From contig JANTGL010000033.1 of assembly GCA_024762915.1 (NCBI GenBank), positions 1 to 14,856 of the forward strand: a stretch of 14,856 bases of DNA, written 5' to 3'. Made by a program: the position numbers and the translations under genes. The stretch is from Bacteroidales bacterium. GTDB lineage: Bacteria > Bacteroidota > Bacteroidia > Bacteroidales > JAADGE01. How positions within the stretch are numbered: the first letter of the stretch is position 1; every line of letters begins with the position of its first letter. Of the stretch, positions 7,053-14,856 are shown in pieces. The notes under the pieces were generated by a model. The model saw only the letters and a list, made by a program, of their open reading frames with translations. It was not told where the DNA came from and made no database searches.

Positions 7053-10000
7053 ATGAAACTTAAAAATACTTTTATCTTAAGTATTGTTTTTTTGTTTATA
7101 ATACTATCCGGTCAAAAAACAAATGCACAAACTCAAGGCTTAATCTATAAAAAAACAAACCCGCTTAATACGATTCTTGACCCTAACGGTGACGGCTATG
7201 TATCTACAGATACTACAGGTTTTCAAACAAATGATTCAACGGAAAGTGAAATTGCTTATATTTCTATTCCGGTTCTTGAAACAGAACCAAACTCCGATCA
7301 GAAAATCGGACCTGACGGTTCATACATTGATATTATTGATAATGGTACAAAAAATTCGGTATATGTTTATTACGACGGAACAAATCTTTTATTTCGTTTC
7401 AGATTAGGAGGTACGGCAGCAAATACAAAAGGATATTCAATATTAGTTGATTCGGACCAAAAATTCGGATTCACGGGAAGTGAAGCCGATCCTAATGCCG
7501 TTGTCGGCAACCCGGGATTTGAATTTGAAATTGTTCTGGAAACACAAGTCGGTGTTGCTTTATATAATGTTGACGGAACAAGTTCTCCGTCTGAAATCGG
7601 AAATGCATCAACCGACAGACCTGATTCAACTTATTCCCAAAAATCAATTGCTTTGACAACAACAAACGGAGACCCGGATTATTTTTACGATTTTTATGTT
7701 CCCATGAACAGCCTTACTTCTGCTTTTGGTATTGATGAAAATACGCTTTTACGTTTTGTCGGAGCAACTGTTGCGGATGCTGCGGCATTCATCGGAAGTA
7801 ATGAAGCATCTGATATCGCAGGAACAAATGAATTTTATTTCAGTGATATATTTGAGTGTATCCCTCCGATAAAAATTTCCGAAATTGCAACTGCAAATAC
7901 GGATTGCAGAACATCATGCCCTTCAATTAATTCACTTGCTCACGGAGCAACCGCTGTTACAGGTACATCAACCGAACAAGACAGTACTGTTATAGAAGTT
8001 TTTAAGAACGGAATCTCTATAGGAACAGCAAAGGTATCTGCCGGAATCTGGTCATTAACAGGCATTTCTCCTGCATTAGCTTCGGGTGATGAAATAAAAG
8101 CAACTGCAAAAGACAGTTCAAGATATGTTTCGTTTGATGATTGCAACATCCAAATTGTTGAATGCTCATCTGTATTAAATAATCTTGAAATTCATAATAA
8201 CAGAATTTGCGGAAGCGGTTATATTTCCGGTTTCCTTTTTAAAATTTATCATAACGGAGTTGAAATTCCGCTTGCCGGTGATTCTCTTTTTACGGAGTTA
8301 AACGGAGGAAATTGGGTATATTCTTGTAACGGTACTTCAACATGCAACAACAGTGGTGCGAGTTGTATGCAAAACGGCTGGTATGATGTTACACAGGAAA
8401 TACCCGGTTCTTGCGAATCAAAATGTGTAGGAATTGGAAGAGGAGCCCAGACTTCAATTCTCCCTGTTATAACAACTGACCCGATAAAAACAAATACAAC
8501 TTCCGTTAACGGAACCGGAATAAACGGATCAATAATAATTCTTTATCAAGATAGTACAATTTTAGATACTGCAATTGTAAACAGTTCAGGTGTCTGGTCT
8601 GTTTCTGTTTCAGGATTAACAGCTTGTTCTGAAATTACGGCTCGCCAAGTTGAGTCGGGTAAAAAAGGATCCGACTTAACTGCCCCAGTAACAGTATTAA
8701 GCACAAACACTTATCACAAACCGATTATTACGGGAAATTATTGCATAACATCGGGAATCATTTCAACGGTAACGGGAACATCCGTAGAAGGAGAAAATTC
8801 CGAAGCAGAAGTTTTTGTAAACAGTACTTCGGTCGGGACAAGTTTGGTTTTAGCAAATGAAACATGGGAACTTACCGGCCTTACAATTAATATCGGAGAT
8901 TCAATTACGGCACGAATCATAAGCGGGGCAGGGTGTCTTTCTGAAAGTGAATTATCTGATACGGTTATTGTAACTAAAGCTTCTGTAAGTACGGCTACAA
9001 TAAATTCACCAAATTATGAAGGGAACGGTTCTGTTTCCGGAATTTGCCAAAGTGAAACTTCTTCTAAAATTTATTTATACCAAGATGGAATTCTCGTAGG
9101 TTCAACTAATGTTTTCGGAGCCACCTGGGACGTAATAAATATTGATGCAAATACTTTATATGCCGGAGGAATACTCACTATTACCAGAGCGTTAACAGGA
9201 GAATGTGAAAGTAATATTTTAGCAACAGATACAGTCTTATGCCATGCACCGGCTAACTTAACAATTACGCCTGCTCAATCAGAATATTGCGAAAATGAAA
9301 ATGCCGAACTTGTTGTCGGTTCATCTGAAAATGATATAGTCTACACACCGATTTTAGTTTCTGACGGTTCCGTAATCGGATATTCTCGAATAGGAAACGG
9401 AAGCGACTTAACACTTACGACATATGCATTAACAAATACGACCGATATTACCGTTAAAGCAGAAAAAATTTGCCCAATATCTTGTGAATCTCATACGGAC
9501 AGTGTTACAATAACAATTAACCCATTACCAGATACTGCTTTGGCAGTTTCTTCCGCCTCAGCAAATATTTGCCGATATGATTCAGTTGATATTACAATAA
9601 CAGGTGCTGAAATCGGAGTAACCTATCAATTACAAAATGCTGCTGACGATTCAAATATCGGAACATACGCTCATGGTGGAGGTACAGATTTGATTATTTC
9701 TACCGGACCGCTGGATACTACTGTTACAATTAAGGTTAATGCAACGGATTATTCACACTCTACAAATTGTTCCGTTGATTTAACTAATACTGTTGATATT
9801 ACAGTTACGGGAGCATATAACACTCAAATCGTTACTGCAGACGACAATATATTATGTCAAAGTAATTCGACAAATATTAATGTTACGACAATAAATGACG
9901 GATACTCCTATCAAGTAAAACAAAGACCAGATATTTCTAATATCGGTTTGCCATTTACCGGAGACGGTGCCGTTCATTCGGCTACAACGGGGAACCTTAC

Positions 10001-13000
10001 AGCTGATGAAACATTTTATGTGGAGGTTGACGACGGCAACGGATGTATTATAAAGGTTCTTGACGAGGATACTGTAGTCGTAAACCAATGTTTAAGGGAT
10101 ATTTATTCTGAAAAAACAGTTGATGACAATACGCCTGATGAAGGAGACACAATTACATATACCATTACCGTAACGAATAATGAAGTTTCAGATGATGTTA
10201 CAAGTTTAGTTATTACTGACAGCTTACCGGCAGGATTAACTTTTGTAAGTGCAACTCCTTCTGCGGGAACATGGACAGCTCCAAATTGGAATATCGGAAC
10301 ATTAGCCGCTATTTCAACTGAGAATATACAAATACAAGCTACTGTTAATACGGGTACGGGAGGCAGTGTCATCCAAAATATAATCAGTAATACTCAATAT
10401 GAAACAGATAATAATTTAACTGATATTGACACATTAGATATTACCGTAAATAATAATGCCGATATTGTTTTAACAAAAACAGTTGATGATGCTGCTCCGG
10501 ATGAAGGACAAACAATTAATTTTACAATTACGGCTACCAATAACGGGCCGGCTCAAGCAAAAAATTTAGTTGTAACCGATGTGTTACCTGCAGGTTTAAC
10601 TTTTGTAAGTGCAACACCTGCAAGTTCATGGGCAGCTGATGATTGGACAATCGGAACATTGAACAAGGGAGAAACGGATACATTAACAATTACCGTAACC
10701 GTTGATGCCGGAACCGGCGGAGATACAATTAAAAATATTGTTTCAAAAACGCAAGATCAAACCGATACAACAAATACTGATGTTGATGAGGCAGATATTA
10801 TCGTTAATAATGAAGCCGATATTGTTTTAACAAAAACAGTTAATGATGCTGCTCCGGATGAAGGACAGAACATAACATATACCCTGACAGTTAAGAATAA
10901 CGGGCCGGCTCAAGTAAAAAACCTAAAAGTTACCGATGTTCTGCCGGCAGGTTTAACTTTTGTAAGTGCAACACCTGCAGGTTCATGGGCAGCTGATGAT
11001 TGGACAATCGGAACATTGAACAAGGGAGCATCGGAAACATTAACAATTACCGCAACCGTTGATGCCGGAACCGGCGGAGATACAATTACAAATACAATTT
11101 ATAACACCCAAGATCAGACCGATTTAAATATAACAACGGATGATTTAAACGAAGTAATTATCGTCAATAATGATGCCGATATTGTTTTAACTAAAACCGT
11201 TGATGATAATACACCCGATGAAGGACAAATTATTACATATACAGTAACCGTATCAAATAACGGCCCGGCTCAAGCAAAAAATTTAATTATTAATGATGAA
11301 TTGCCTGCAGGTTTAACTTTTATTAGTGCTACTACGACAAAAGGAACTTGGACTGCTCCGAATTGGTCAATCGATACCTTAAATAATTCGGAGAATGCTT
11401 TTTTAATAATCGTTGCAAGTGTTGATGCCGGAACAGGCGGCACAACAATTACAAATACAATTTCAAATATTCAGGAGCAAACTGATTTGAATTCAACATT
11501 TGATGATAATGATGAAGCAATTACCGTAAATAATATTGCGGATATTGTTCTGACTAAAACAGCAGATAACATTACTCCGAATGAAGGAGATACGGTGACA
11601 TTTACCGTAACGGTAACGAATAACGGTCCCGCTCAAGCAAAAAATCTGGCCGTAACAGATACTCTGCCTGCAGGTTTAACATTTGTGAATGCTGTTCCGA
11701 CAACCGGAAACTGGGCATCTCCGAACTGGACAATCGGGACTTTGAATAGAGGAGCCACAGAAAACATAGACATTAAGGCAACAGTTGATGCCGGTACGGG
11801 AGGTTCAACAATTACGAACACAATTTCAAATACACAAGACCAAACAGACAGTAATACAAGTACAGATGATGATATTGAAGTTATAACGATTAATAATGAT
11901 GCGGATATAGTTCTGACAAAGGTAGTTGACAATGCTTCTCCTGATGAAGGACAAACAATTACTTATACAATTACCGTAACAAACAACGGTCCGGCACAAG
12001 CAACAAATTTAGTCATAACAGATGTCTTACCGACAGATTTAACTTTTGTAAGTGCAACGCCGTCGACAGGAACATGGTCAGCCGGTGATTGGACAATCGG
12101 AACCTTGGATAACGGAGCAACTGCAACAATGATAATAACAGAAACCGTTAATATCGGAACGGGCGGAATGACCCTTACAAATTCAATTTTAAACAACCAA
12201 GATCAAGCTGACAATAACAATACAACTGATATTCAGAGTGTTGATATGATTGTAAATAATGATGCGGATATTGTTCTGACAAAAATTGTCGATAACAATA
12301 CACCAAATGCGGGAGATAATATAACATTTACAATTACGGTTACAAACAACGGTCCGGCACAAGCTCAAAATTTGCTTGTAACCGATGTATTACCTTCCGG
12401 TTTAACTTTTGTAAGTGCCGTGCCTTCAGCAGGAACTTGGTCGGCTGATGATTGGACAATCGGGACACTGAACAACGGTGCAACCGAAACTTTAACTTTA
12501 ACTGCTACGGTTGATACAGGCACAAACGGTTTTGATATTACTAATACAGTGAGTAATTCACAAGAACAGACAGATACAAATATTTCAACCGATGATGACA
12601 ATGAAATAATATACGTGAATGATGTTCCGGTTGCTAATGATGATACGGAAACAACAGACGAAGATAATGCTTTAATAAATGATGTTTTAATAAACGACAC
12701 GGGATTAAGTGACGGCGGAATTGTTGTAAACGAAATTTCCGGAGTGACAAACGGAGTTTTGGATTTAAATTCTGACGGAACATACACCTATACACCCGAT
12801 CAGGATTATCACGGTTTTGACAGTTTTGTTTATGAAGTGTGTGATACCGAAAATGATTGCGACCAAGCAACCGTAAATATTACGATAAATTCCGTTAACG
12901 ATCTGCCTGAAGCACAAGATGATGAAATAAATGTTGATGAAGATTCTCAACTGAATGAAATATTTGTTATAGAGGATAACGGAAACGGTCCCGACTATTT

Positions 13001-13508
13001 CGGAGGTGACGGCCCGGGGACAACTCCTGTTGCAATAATTACCGCAACGGAAAACGGTACAATAGATTTTGATGATAACGGAACACCTGATGACCCGACA
13101 GATGATTTTTTCATTTACACACCTAATCGGAATTTTTTCGGGAACGATTCTTTCGAATATGAAATTTGTGATTCTGACGGTGATTGCGATCAAGCCATTG
13201 TGAATATTGAAGTAATAAATGATAATGTCTTGTTTTTTCCTCAAATAATTACACCAAACAATGACGGGTTTAACGATTATTTTTATGTTGAAGGGCTGGA
13301 AGCATTTCCCGAAAACACACTCATCATATTTAACCGATGGGGAAATAAAGTATTTGAAGCAAGTCCGTACAATAATGATTGGAACGGCAAAGCAAATTTC
13401 GGTATTACTTTAAACGGAAACGATTTACCGGAAGGAACGTATTATTATATTCTCAAAACCGGCAATGAAGATAAAGATATAAAAGGGTATATATATTTAA
13501 AAAGATAA
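7053..13508 (+). CDS. Giant multidomain surface adhesin with DUF11 repeats and a T9SS type B sorting domain
   Basis: I place the start at the ATG at 7053 (2151 residues) because a normal signal peptide begins there (MKLKNTFIL, cleavage NA|Q after residue 25). The frame is open further upstream to a TTG at 6987 and an ATG at 7011, but those would bury the signal peptide. Domains in order: an N-terminal beta-rich domain (26-288) opening with an EF-hand-like Ca loop, DPNGDGYVS (Asp43, Asn45, Asp47); about five Ig-like modules of the VTGTS...G-x-W-x-LTG type (290-735); three roughly 95-residue Ig/PKD-like modules with paired Cys (736-1013); seven DUF11 repeats (1018-1856); two cadherin-like Big modules with CDxxxDCDQA repeats (1857-2060); and the CHU_C domain (2061-2151; FFPQIITPNNDG, FNRWGNKVFEA, PEGTYYYIL). 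It should be exported by Sec, then the T9SS, and act in adhesion or gliding. The ligand is unknown. Confidence 0.93.
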   Translation: MKLKNTFILSIVFLFIILSGQKTNAQTQGLIYKKTNPLNTILDPNGDGYVSTDTTGFQTNDSTESEIAYISIPVLETEPNSDQKIGPDGSYIDIIDNGTKNSVYVYYDGTNLLFRFRLGGTAANTKGYSILVDSDQKFGFTGSEADPNAVVGNPGFEFEIVLETQVGVALYNVDGTSSPSEIGNASTDRPDSTYSQKSIALTTTNGDPDYFYDFYVPMNSLTSAFGIDENTLLRFVGATVADAAAFIGSNEASDIAGTNEFYFSDIFECIPPIKISEIATANTDCRTSCPSINSLAHGATAVTGTSTEQDSTVIEVFKNGISIGTAKVSAGIWSLTGISPALASGDEIKATAKDSSRYVSFDDCNIQIVECSSVLNNLEIHNNRICGSGYISGFLFKIYHNGVEIPLAGDSLFTELNGGNWVYSCNGTSTCNNSGASCMQNGWYDVTQEIPGSCESKCVGIGRGAQTSILPVITTDPIKTNTTSVNGTGINGSIIILYQDSTILDTAIVNSSGVWSVSVSGLTACSEITARQVESGKKGSDLTAPVTVLSTNTYHKPIITGNYCITSGIISTVTGTSVEGENSEAEVFVNSTSVGTSLVLANETWELTGLTINIGDSITARIISGAGCLSESELSDTVIVTKASVSTATINSPNYEGNGSVSGICQSETSSKIYLYQDGILVGSTNVFGATWDVINIDANTLYAGGILTITRALTGECESNILATDTVLCHAPANLTITPAQSEYCENENAELVVGSSENDIVYTPILVSDGSVIGYSRIGNGSDLTLTTYALTNTTDITVKAEKICPISCESHTDSVTITINPLPDTALAVSSASANICRYDSVDITITGAEIGVTYQLQNAADDSNIGTYAHGGGTDLIISTGPLDTTVTIKVNATDYSHSTNCSVDLTNTVDITVTGAYNTQIVTADDNILCQSNSTNINVTTINDGYSYQVKQRPDISNIGLPFTGDGAVHSATTGNLTADETFYVEVDDGNGCIIKVLDEDTVVVNQCLRDIYSEKTVDDNTPDEGDTITYTITVTNNEVSDDVTSLVITDSLPAGLTFVSATPSAGTWTAPNWNIGTLAAISTENIQIQATVNTGTGGSVIQNIISNTQYETDNNLTDIDTLDITVNNNADIVLTKTVDDAAPDEGQTINFTITATNNGPAQAKNLVVTDVLPAGLTFVSATPASSWAADDWTIGTLNKGETDTLTITVTVDAGTGGDTIKNIVSKTQDQTDTTNTDVDEADIIVNNEADIVLTKTVNDAAPDEGQNITYTLTVKNNGPAQVKNLKVTDVLPAGLTFVSATPAGSWAADDWTIGTLNKGASETLTITATVDAGTGGDTITNTIYNTQDQTDLNITTDDLNEVIIVNNDADIVLTKTVDDNTPDEGQIITYTVTVSNNGPAQAKNLIINDELPAGLTFISATTTKGTWTAPNWSIDTLNNSENAFLIIVASVDAGTGGTTITNTISNIQEQTDLNSTFDDNDEAITVNNIADIVLTKTADNITPNEGDTVTFTVTVTNNGPAQAKNLAVTDTLPAGLTFVNAVPTTGNWASPNWTIGTLNRGATENIDIKATVDAGTGGSTITNTISNTQDQTDSNTSTDDDIEVITINNDADIVLTKVVDNASPDEGQTITYTITVTNNGPAQATNLVITDVLPTDLTFVSATPSTGTWSAGDWTIGTLDNGATATMIITETVNIGTGGMTLTNSILNNQDQADNNNTTDIQSVDMIVNNDADIVLTKIVDNNTPNAGDNITFTITVTNNGPAQAQNLLVTDVLPSGLTFVSAVPSAGTWSADDWTIGTLNNGATETLTLTATVDTGTNGFDITNTVSNSQEQTDTNISTDDDNEIIYVNDVPVANDDTETTDEDNALINDVLINDTGLSDGGIVVNEISGVTNGVLDLNSDGTYTYTPDQDYHGFDSFVYEVCDTENDCDQATVNITINSVNDLPEAQDDEINVDEDSQLNEIFVIEDNGNGPDYFGGDGPGTTPVAIITATENGTIDFDDNGTPDDPTDDFFIYTPNRNFFGNDSFEYEICDSDGDCDQAIVNIEVINDNVLFFPQIITPNNDGFNDYFYVEGLEAFPENTLIIFNRWGNKVFEASPYNNDWNGKANFGITLNGNDLPEGTYYYILKTGNEDKDIKGYIYLKR
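10104..12620 (+). repeat. Seven tandem DUF11 repeats within the adhesin gene
   Basis: Repeat units start at 10104, 10458, 10815, 11175, 11538, 11901 and 12264. Unit lengths are 354, 357, 360, 363, 363, 363 and 357 bases (118-121 residues), all in frame. Each begins with ADIVLTKxVDxxxPDEG (first unit YSEKTVDDNTPDEG), continues through VTNNGPAQAxNLxVTDxLPAGLTFVSA and WTIGTLN, and ends in an acidic VNN linker. Units 2 and 3 are close to identical DNA over much of their length: 10591-10670 and 10948-11027 differ at one base in 80. This points to recent duplication or gene conversion. The array probably forms an extended stalk. Confidence 0.95.
13233..13505 (+). other. T9SS type B sorting domain (CHU_C) coding segment
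   Basis: The last 91 residues of the adhesin (2061-2151) form the gliding motility-associated C-terminal domain (TIGR04131-like). It starts FFPQIITPNNDGFNDYF, has the central FNRWGNKVFEA and W-N-G-K segments, then LPEGTYYYIL, and ends IKGYIYLKR at the very C-terminus as the family requires. It is the export signal recognised by the type IX secretion system. Type B domains usually need a cognate PorP/SprF protein, which is the next gene. Confidence 0.93.
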
Positions 13509-13550
13509 GAAAATTCAGGTACCGGAATAAAAGTATTAAAAACGAAACAC

Positions 13551-14480
13551 ATGAAAAAAATAATAATTATTATATTCTCGGTAATATTCTCGTATGTTGC
13601 AAACGCACAGCAAGATGCAATGTACACTCATTACATGTATAATACACTTGCCGTGAATCCGGCTTATGCCGGAAGCAGAGAAGCATTAAGCATTACCGGA
13701 CTGCATCGTTCTCAATGGGTCGGATTTGAAGGAGCACCGATAACCCAAACATTAACCGTACATACACCTGTTCTGACAAAAAATATCGGTTTGGGTTTAT
13801 CGGTTATTAATGACAAAGCAGGTCCGACAAATATGACCTCTCTTTATCTGGATTTTTCATACAGAATTAAATTTAAAAATGAGGCAAAATTAGCATTCGG
13901 GCTAAAAGGAGGTATGAATTTAAGAAGTCAAAACCTTACGAATTTAGATGCCGCTGACAGTAACGACCCTGAATTATTGAATGATATCAGAAGTCAATTT
14001 CTGCCTAATTTCGGTTTCGGAATGTATTATTTTACTGATAAATATTATGCCGGGGTTTCAATTCCGAAACTTCTGGAAAATAATTTTAAAACAAATTCAA
14101 CATCCGGCACTACAAATTTAAGTTCGGAAGACAGACATTATTACTTAATCGGAGGTGTTGTTCTTGACATTAATGAAAGTATAAAATTCAAACCGACATC
14201 ATTTGTTAAAATCACTAAAGGTGCACCTGTTGAAGCTGATATCACGGCATCTTTTATTTTCAATGATAAATTTCAATTAGGTGCAATGTTCAGAACCGGA
14301 GATGCCGTAGGTTTATTGGCAGGAATAAATATTACGGATCAATTTGAAATCGGTTATTCTTTTGATTGGTCCTATACAAATTCTACAGCTCATTATAATT
14401 TCGGAAGTCACGAAGTGATGTTGCGATATGATTTTGTTTATAAAGTTAGTGAGAATGTATTTTCTCCGAGATATTTCTAA
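13551..14480 (+). CDS. PorP/SprF family type IX secretion-associated outer-membrane protein
   Basis: The 309-residue product has a signal peptide (1-19, cleavage NA|QQ) and the PorP/SprF signature (TIGR03519-like). This comprises QDAMYTHYMYNTLAVNPAYAG split over residues 21-41, LHRSQWVGFEGAP (51-63), then alternating beta strands such as GLGLSVINDKAG, YLDFSYRIKF, KLAFGLKGGMNL, FGMYYFTDKYYAGVSIPKLL and FEIGYSFDWSYTN, ending in FGSHEVMLRYDF. It is predicted to be an outer-membrane beta barrel of normal family length. In Flavobacterium johnsoniae SprF is needed for secretion of the giant adhesin SprB, and other SprF-like proteins serve their adjacent type B substrates. The 42-base gap to the adhesin gene fits the same role here. 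I give no symbol because porP and sprF paralogues cannot be separated by sequence alone. Confidence 0.93.
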   Translation: MKKIIIIIFSVIFSYVANAQQDAMYTHYMYNTLAVNPAYAGSREALSITGLHRSQWVGFEGAPITQTLTVHTPVLTKNIGLGLSVINDKAGPTNMTSLYLDFSYRIKFKNEAKLAFGLKGGMNLRSQNLTNLDAADSNDPELLNDIRSQFLPNFGFGMYYFTDKYYAGVSIPKLLENNFKTNSTSGTTNLSSEDRHYYLIGGVVLDINESIKFKPTSFVKITKGAPVEADITASFIFNDKFQLGAMFRTGDAVGLLAGINITDQFEIGYSFDWSYTNSTAHYNFGSHEVMLRYDFVYKVSENVFSPRYF

Positions 14481-14503
14481 AAAACAGTAATAAAAAGACA
14501 AAA

Positions 14504-14856
14504 ATGAGAATAAAATATTTGTTAATTATCAGTTTTATTTTTTCAGCTTTAATTCTCAGAGCTCAAAAAAATAATGAAACAGACTCAATTCTTTTAAACA
14601 ATAATTCTGAGATTAAAATTAATAATTTAAAGATAAATTCCGAAAATCAAGACTTCGGAACGGTTTATTATCTTGATAAAATAGTTTTTACTTCATCAAG
14701 AACAAATACGGAATTTGTAAAGCGGATTTGGAACATAAATAATCTTCCTTTTTTGAATTTGTATGTTGCCGAAAAAGATAATTCTGAATTGATTCATGTT
14801 AAATCATTCAGTAAGAATATTAATAAGAAATATAACGAAGGTCCTGCATCATTTAA
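14504..14856 (+). CDS. OmpA/PD40-type outer-membrane-associated protein, 5' part only
   Basis: An ATG at 14504, 23 bases after the PorP/SprF stop, opens a frame of 117 codons that runs off the right edge. Residues 1-20 are a signal peptide (MRIKYLLIIS start, cleavage RA|Q). The following INSENQDFGTVYY, DKIVFTSSR (58-66), LPFLNLYVAE (81-90) and KKYNEGPASF (108-117) match the start of the PD40 beta-propeller region of OmpA-family proteins that commonly follow PorP/SprF genes in this phylum; in complete members a C-terminal OmpA domain binds peptidoglycan. That domain lies outside the window, so it is inferred from the family. A TPR region often precedes the PD40 repeats in this family, but the sequence passes almost directly from signal peptide to propeller, so this member may lack it. 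Confidence 0.8.
   Translation, partial: MRIKYLLIISFIFSALILRAQKNNETDSILLNNNSEIKINNLKINSENQDFGTVYYLDKIVFTSSRTNTEFVKRIWNINNLPFLNLYVAEKDNSELIHVKSFSKNINKKYNEGPASF

Noticed and set aside
10634..12466. Recurring GATTG-GA-CAATC short inverted repeat in the adhesin gene
   Set aside because: It encodes the conserved DWTIG segment of each DUF11 unit, so its recurrence follows from the protein repeat and needs no separate DNA-level role.
10104..12620. Possible CRISPR-like periodic repeat
   Set aside because: The period is about 360 bases, in frame and coding, without short direct repeats and unique spacers.
10103..13244. Several minus-strand open frames of 77-159 codons opposite the adhesin repeats
   Set aside because: They recur with the repeat period and encode similar PVP/V-rich peptides, as expected for reverse-frame images of the DUF11 units; they have no independent start signals or families.

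Overview
The window is AT-rich DNA from a member of the Bacteroidota. The main evidence is a 2151-residue surface protein ending in a type B sorting domain of the type IX secretion system (T9SS, 'gliding motility-associated C-terminal domain'), followed by a PorP/SprF-family outer-membrane protein and the start of an OmpA/PD40-type protein. All three occur together only in this phylum. Supporting signs are many signal peptides ending in A-Q, a lipobox lipoprotein, a FISUMP-domain protein, and several exact matches to the Bacteroidota -7 promoter box TAnnTTTG. The sequence does not settle the genus. A free-living or marine/sediment Bacteroidales- or Flavobacteriales-like organism is an inference.

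Layout. (1) 1-506, minus: 5' part of a secreted protein, possibly a metallopeptidase, running off the left edge. (2) 608-1357, plus: DUF4197 lipoprotein, closed by a clear terminator. (3) 1418-2737 and 2772-3368, plus: a fold-type I PLP aminotransferase and a small secreted FISUMP protein. (4) A perfect 20-bp palindrome lies between convergent genes. (5) 3511-4506 and 4536-5111, minus: an unrecognised secreted protein downstream of a flavin reductase. (6) 5170-5943, plus: an SDR oxidoreductase divergent from the flavin reductase. (7) 6260-6646, plus: a SiaC-like (DUF1987) regulatory phosphoprotein with its own promoter candidate and a strong terminator. (8) 7053-13508, 13551-14480 and 14504-end, plus: giant adhesin, PorP/SprF protein and OmpA/PD40 protein, tightly spaced and probably one operon.

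How the genes fit together. The last three genes form a recognisable module. The adhesin is exported by Sec, carried across the outer membrane by the T9SS through its type B C-terminal domain, and probably needs its adjacent PorP/SprF partner for secretion or anchoring. The OmpA/PD40 protein may tie the complex to peptidoglycan. The adhesin consists of an N-terminal beta-rich domain, about five small Ig-like modules, three Cys-bearing Ig/PKD-like modules, seven DUF11 repeats, two cadherin-like Big modules and the sorting domain. A SiaC homologue directly upstream is suggestive, because SiaC proteins control surface attachment elsewhere, but a terminator separates it from the adhesin. The first 6 kb looks like ordinary housekeeping and accessory genes. 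No tRNA, rRNA, CRISPR array, transposase or prophage gene was seen.
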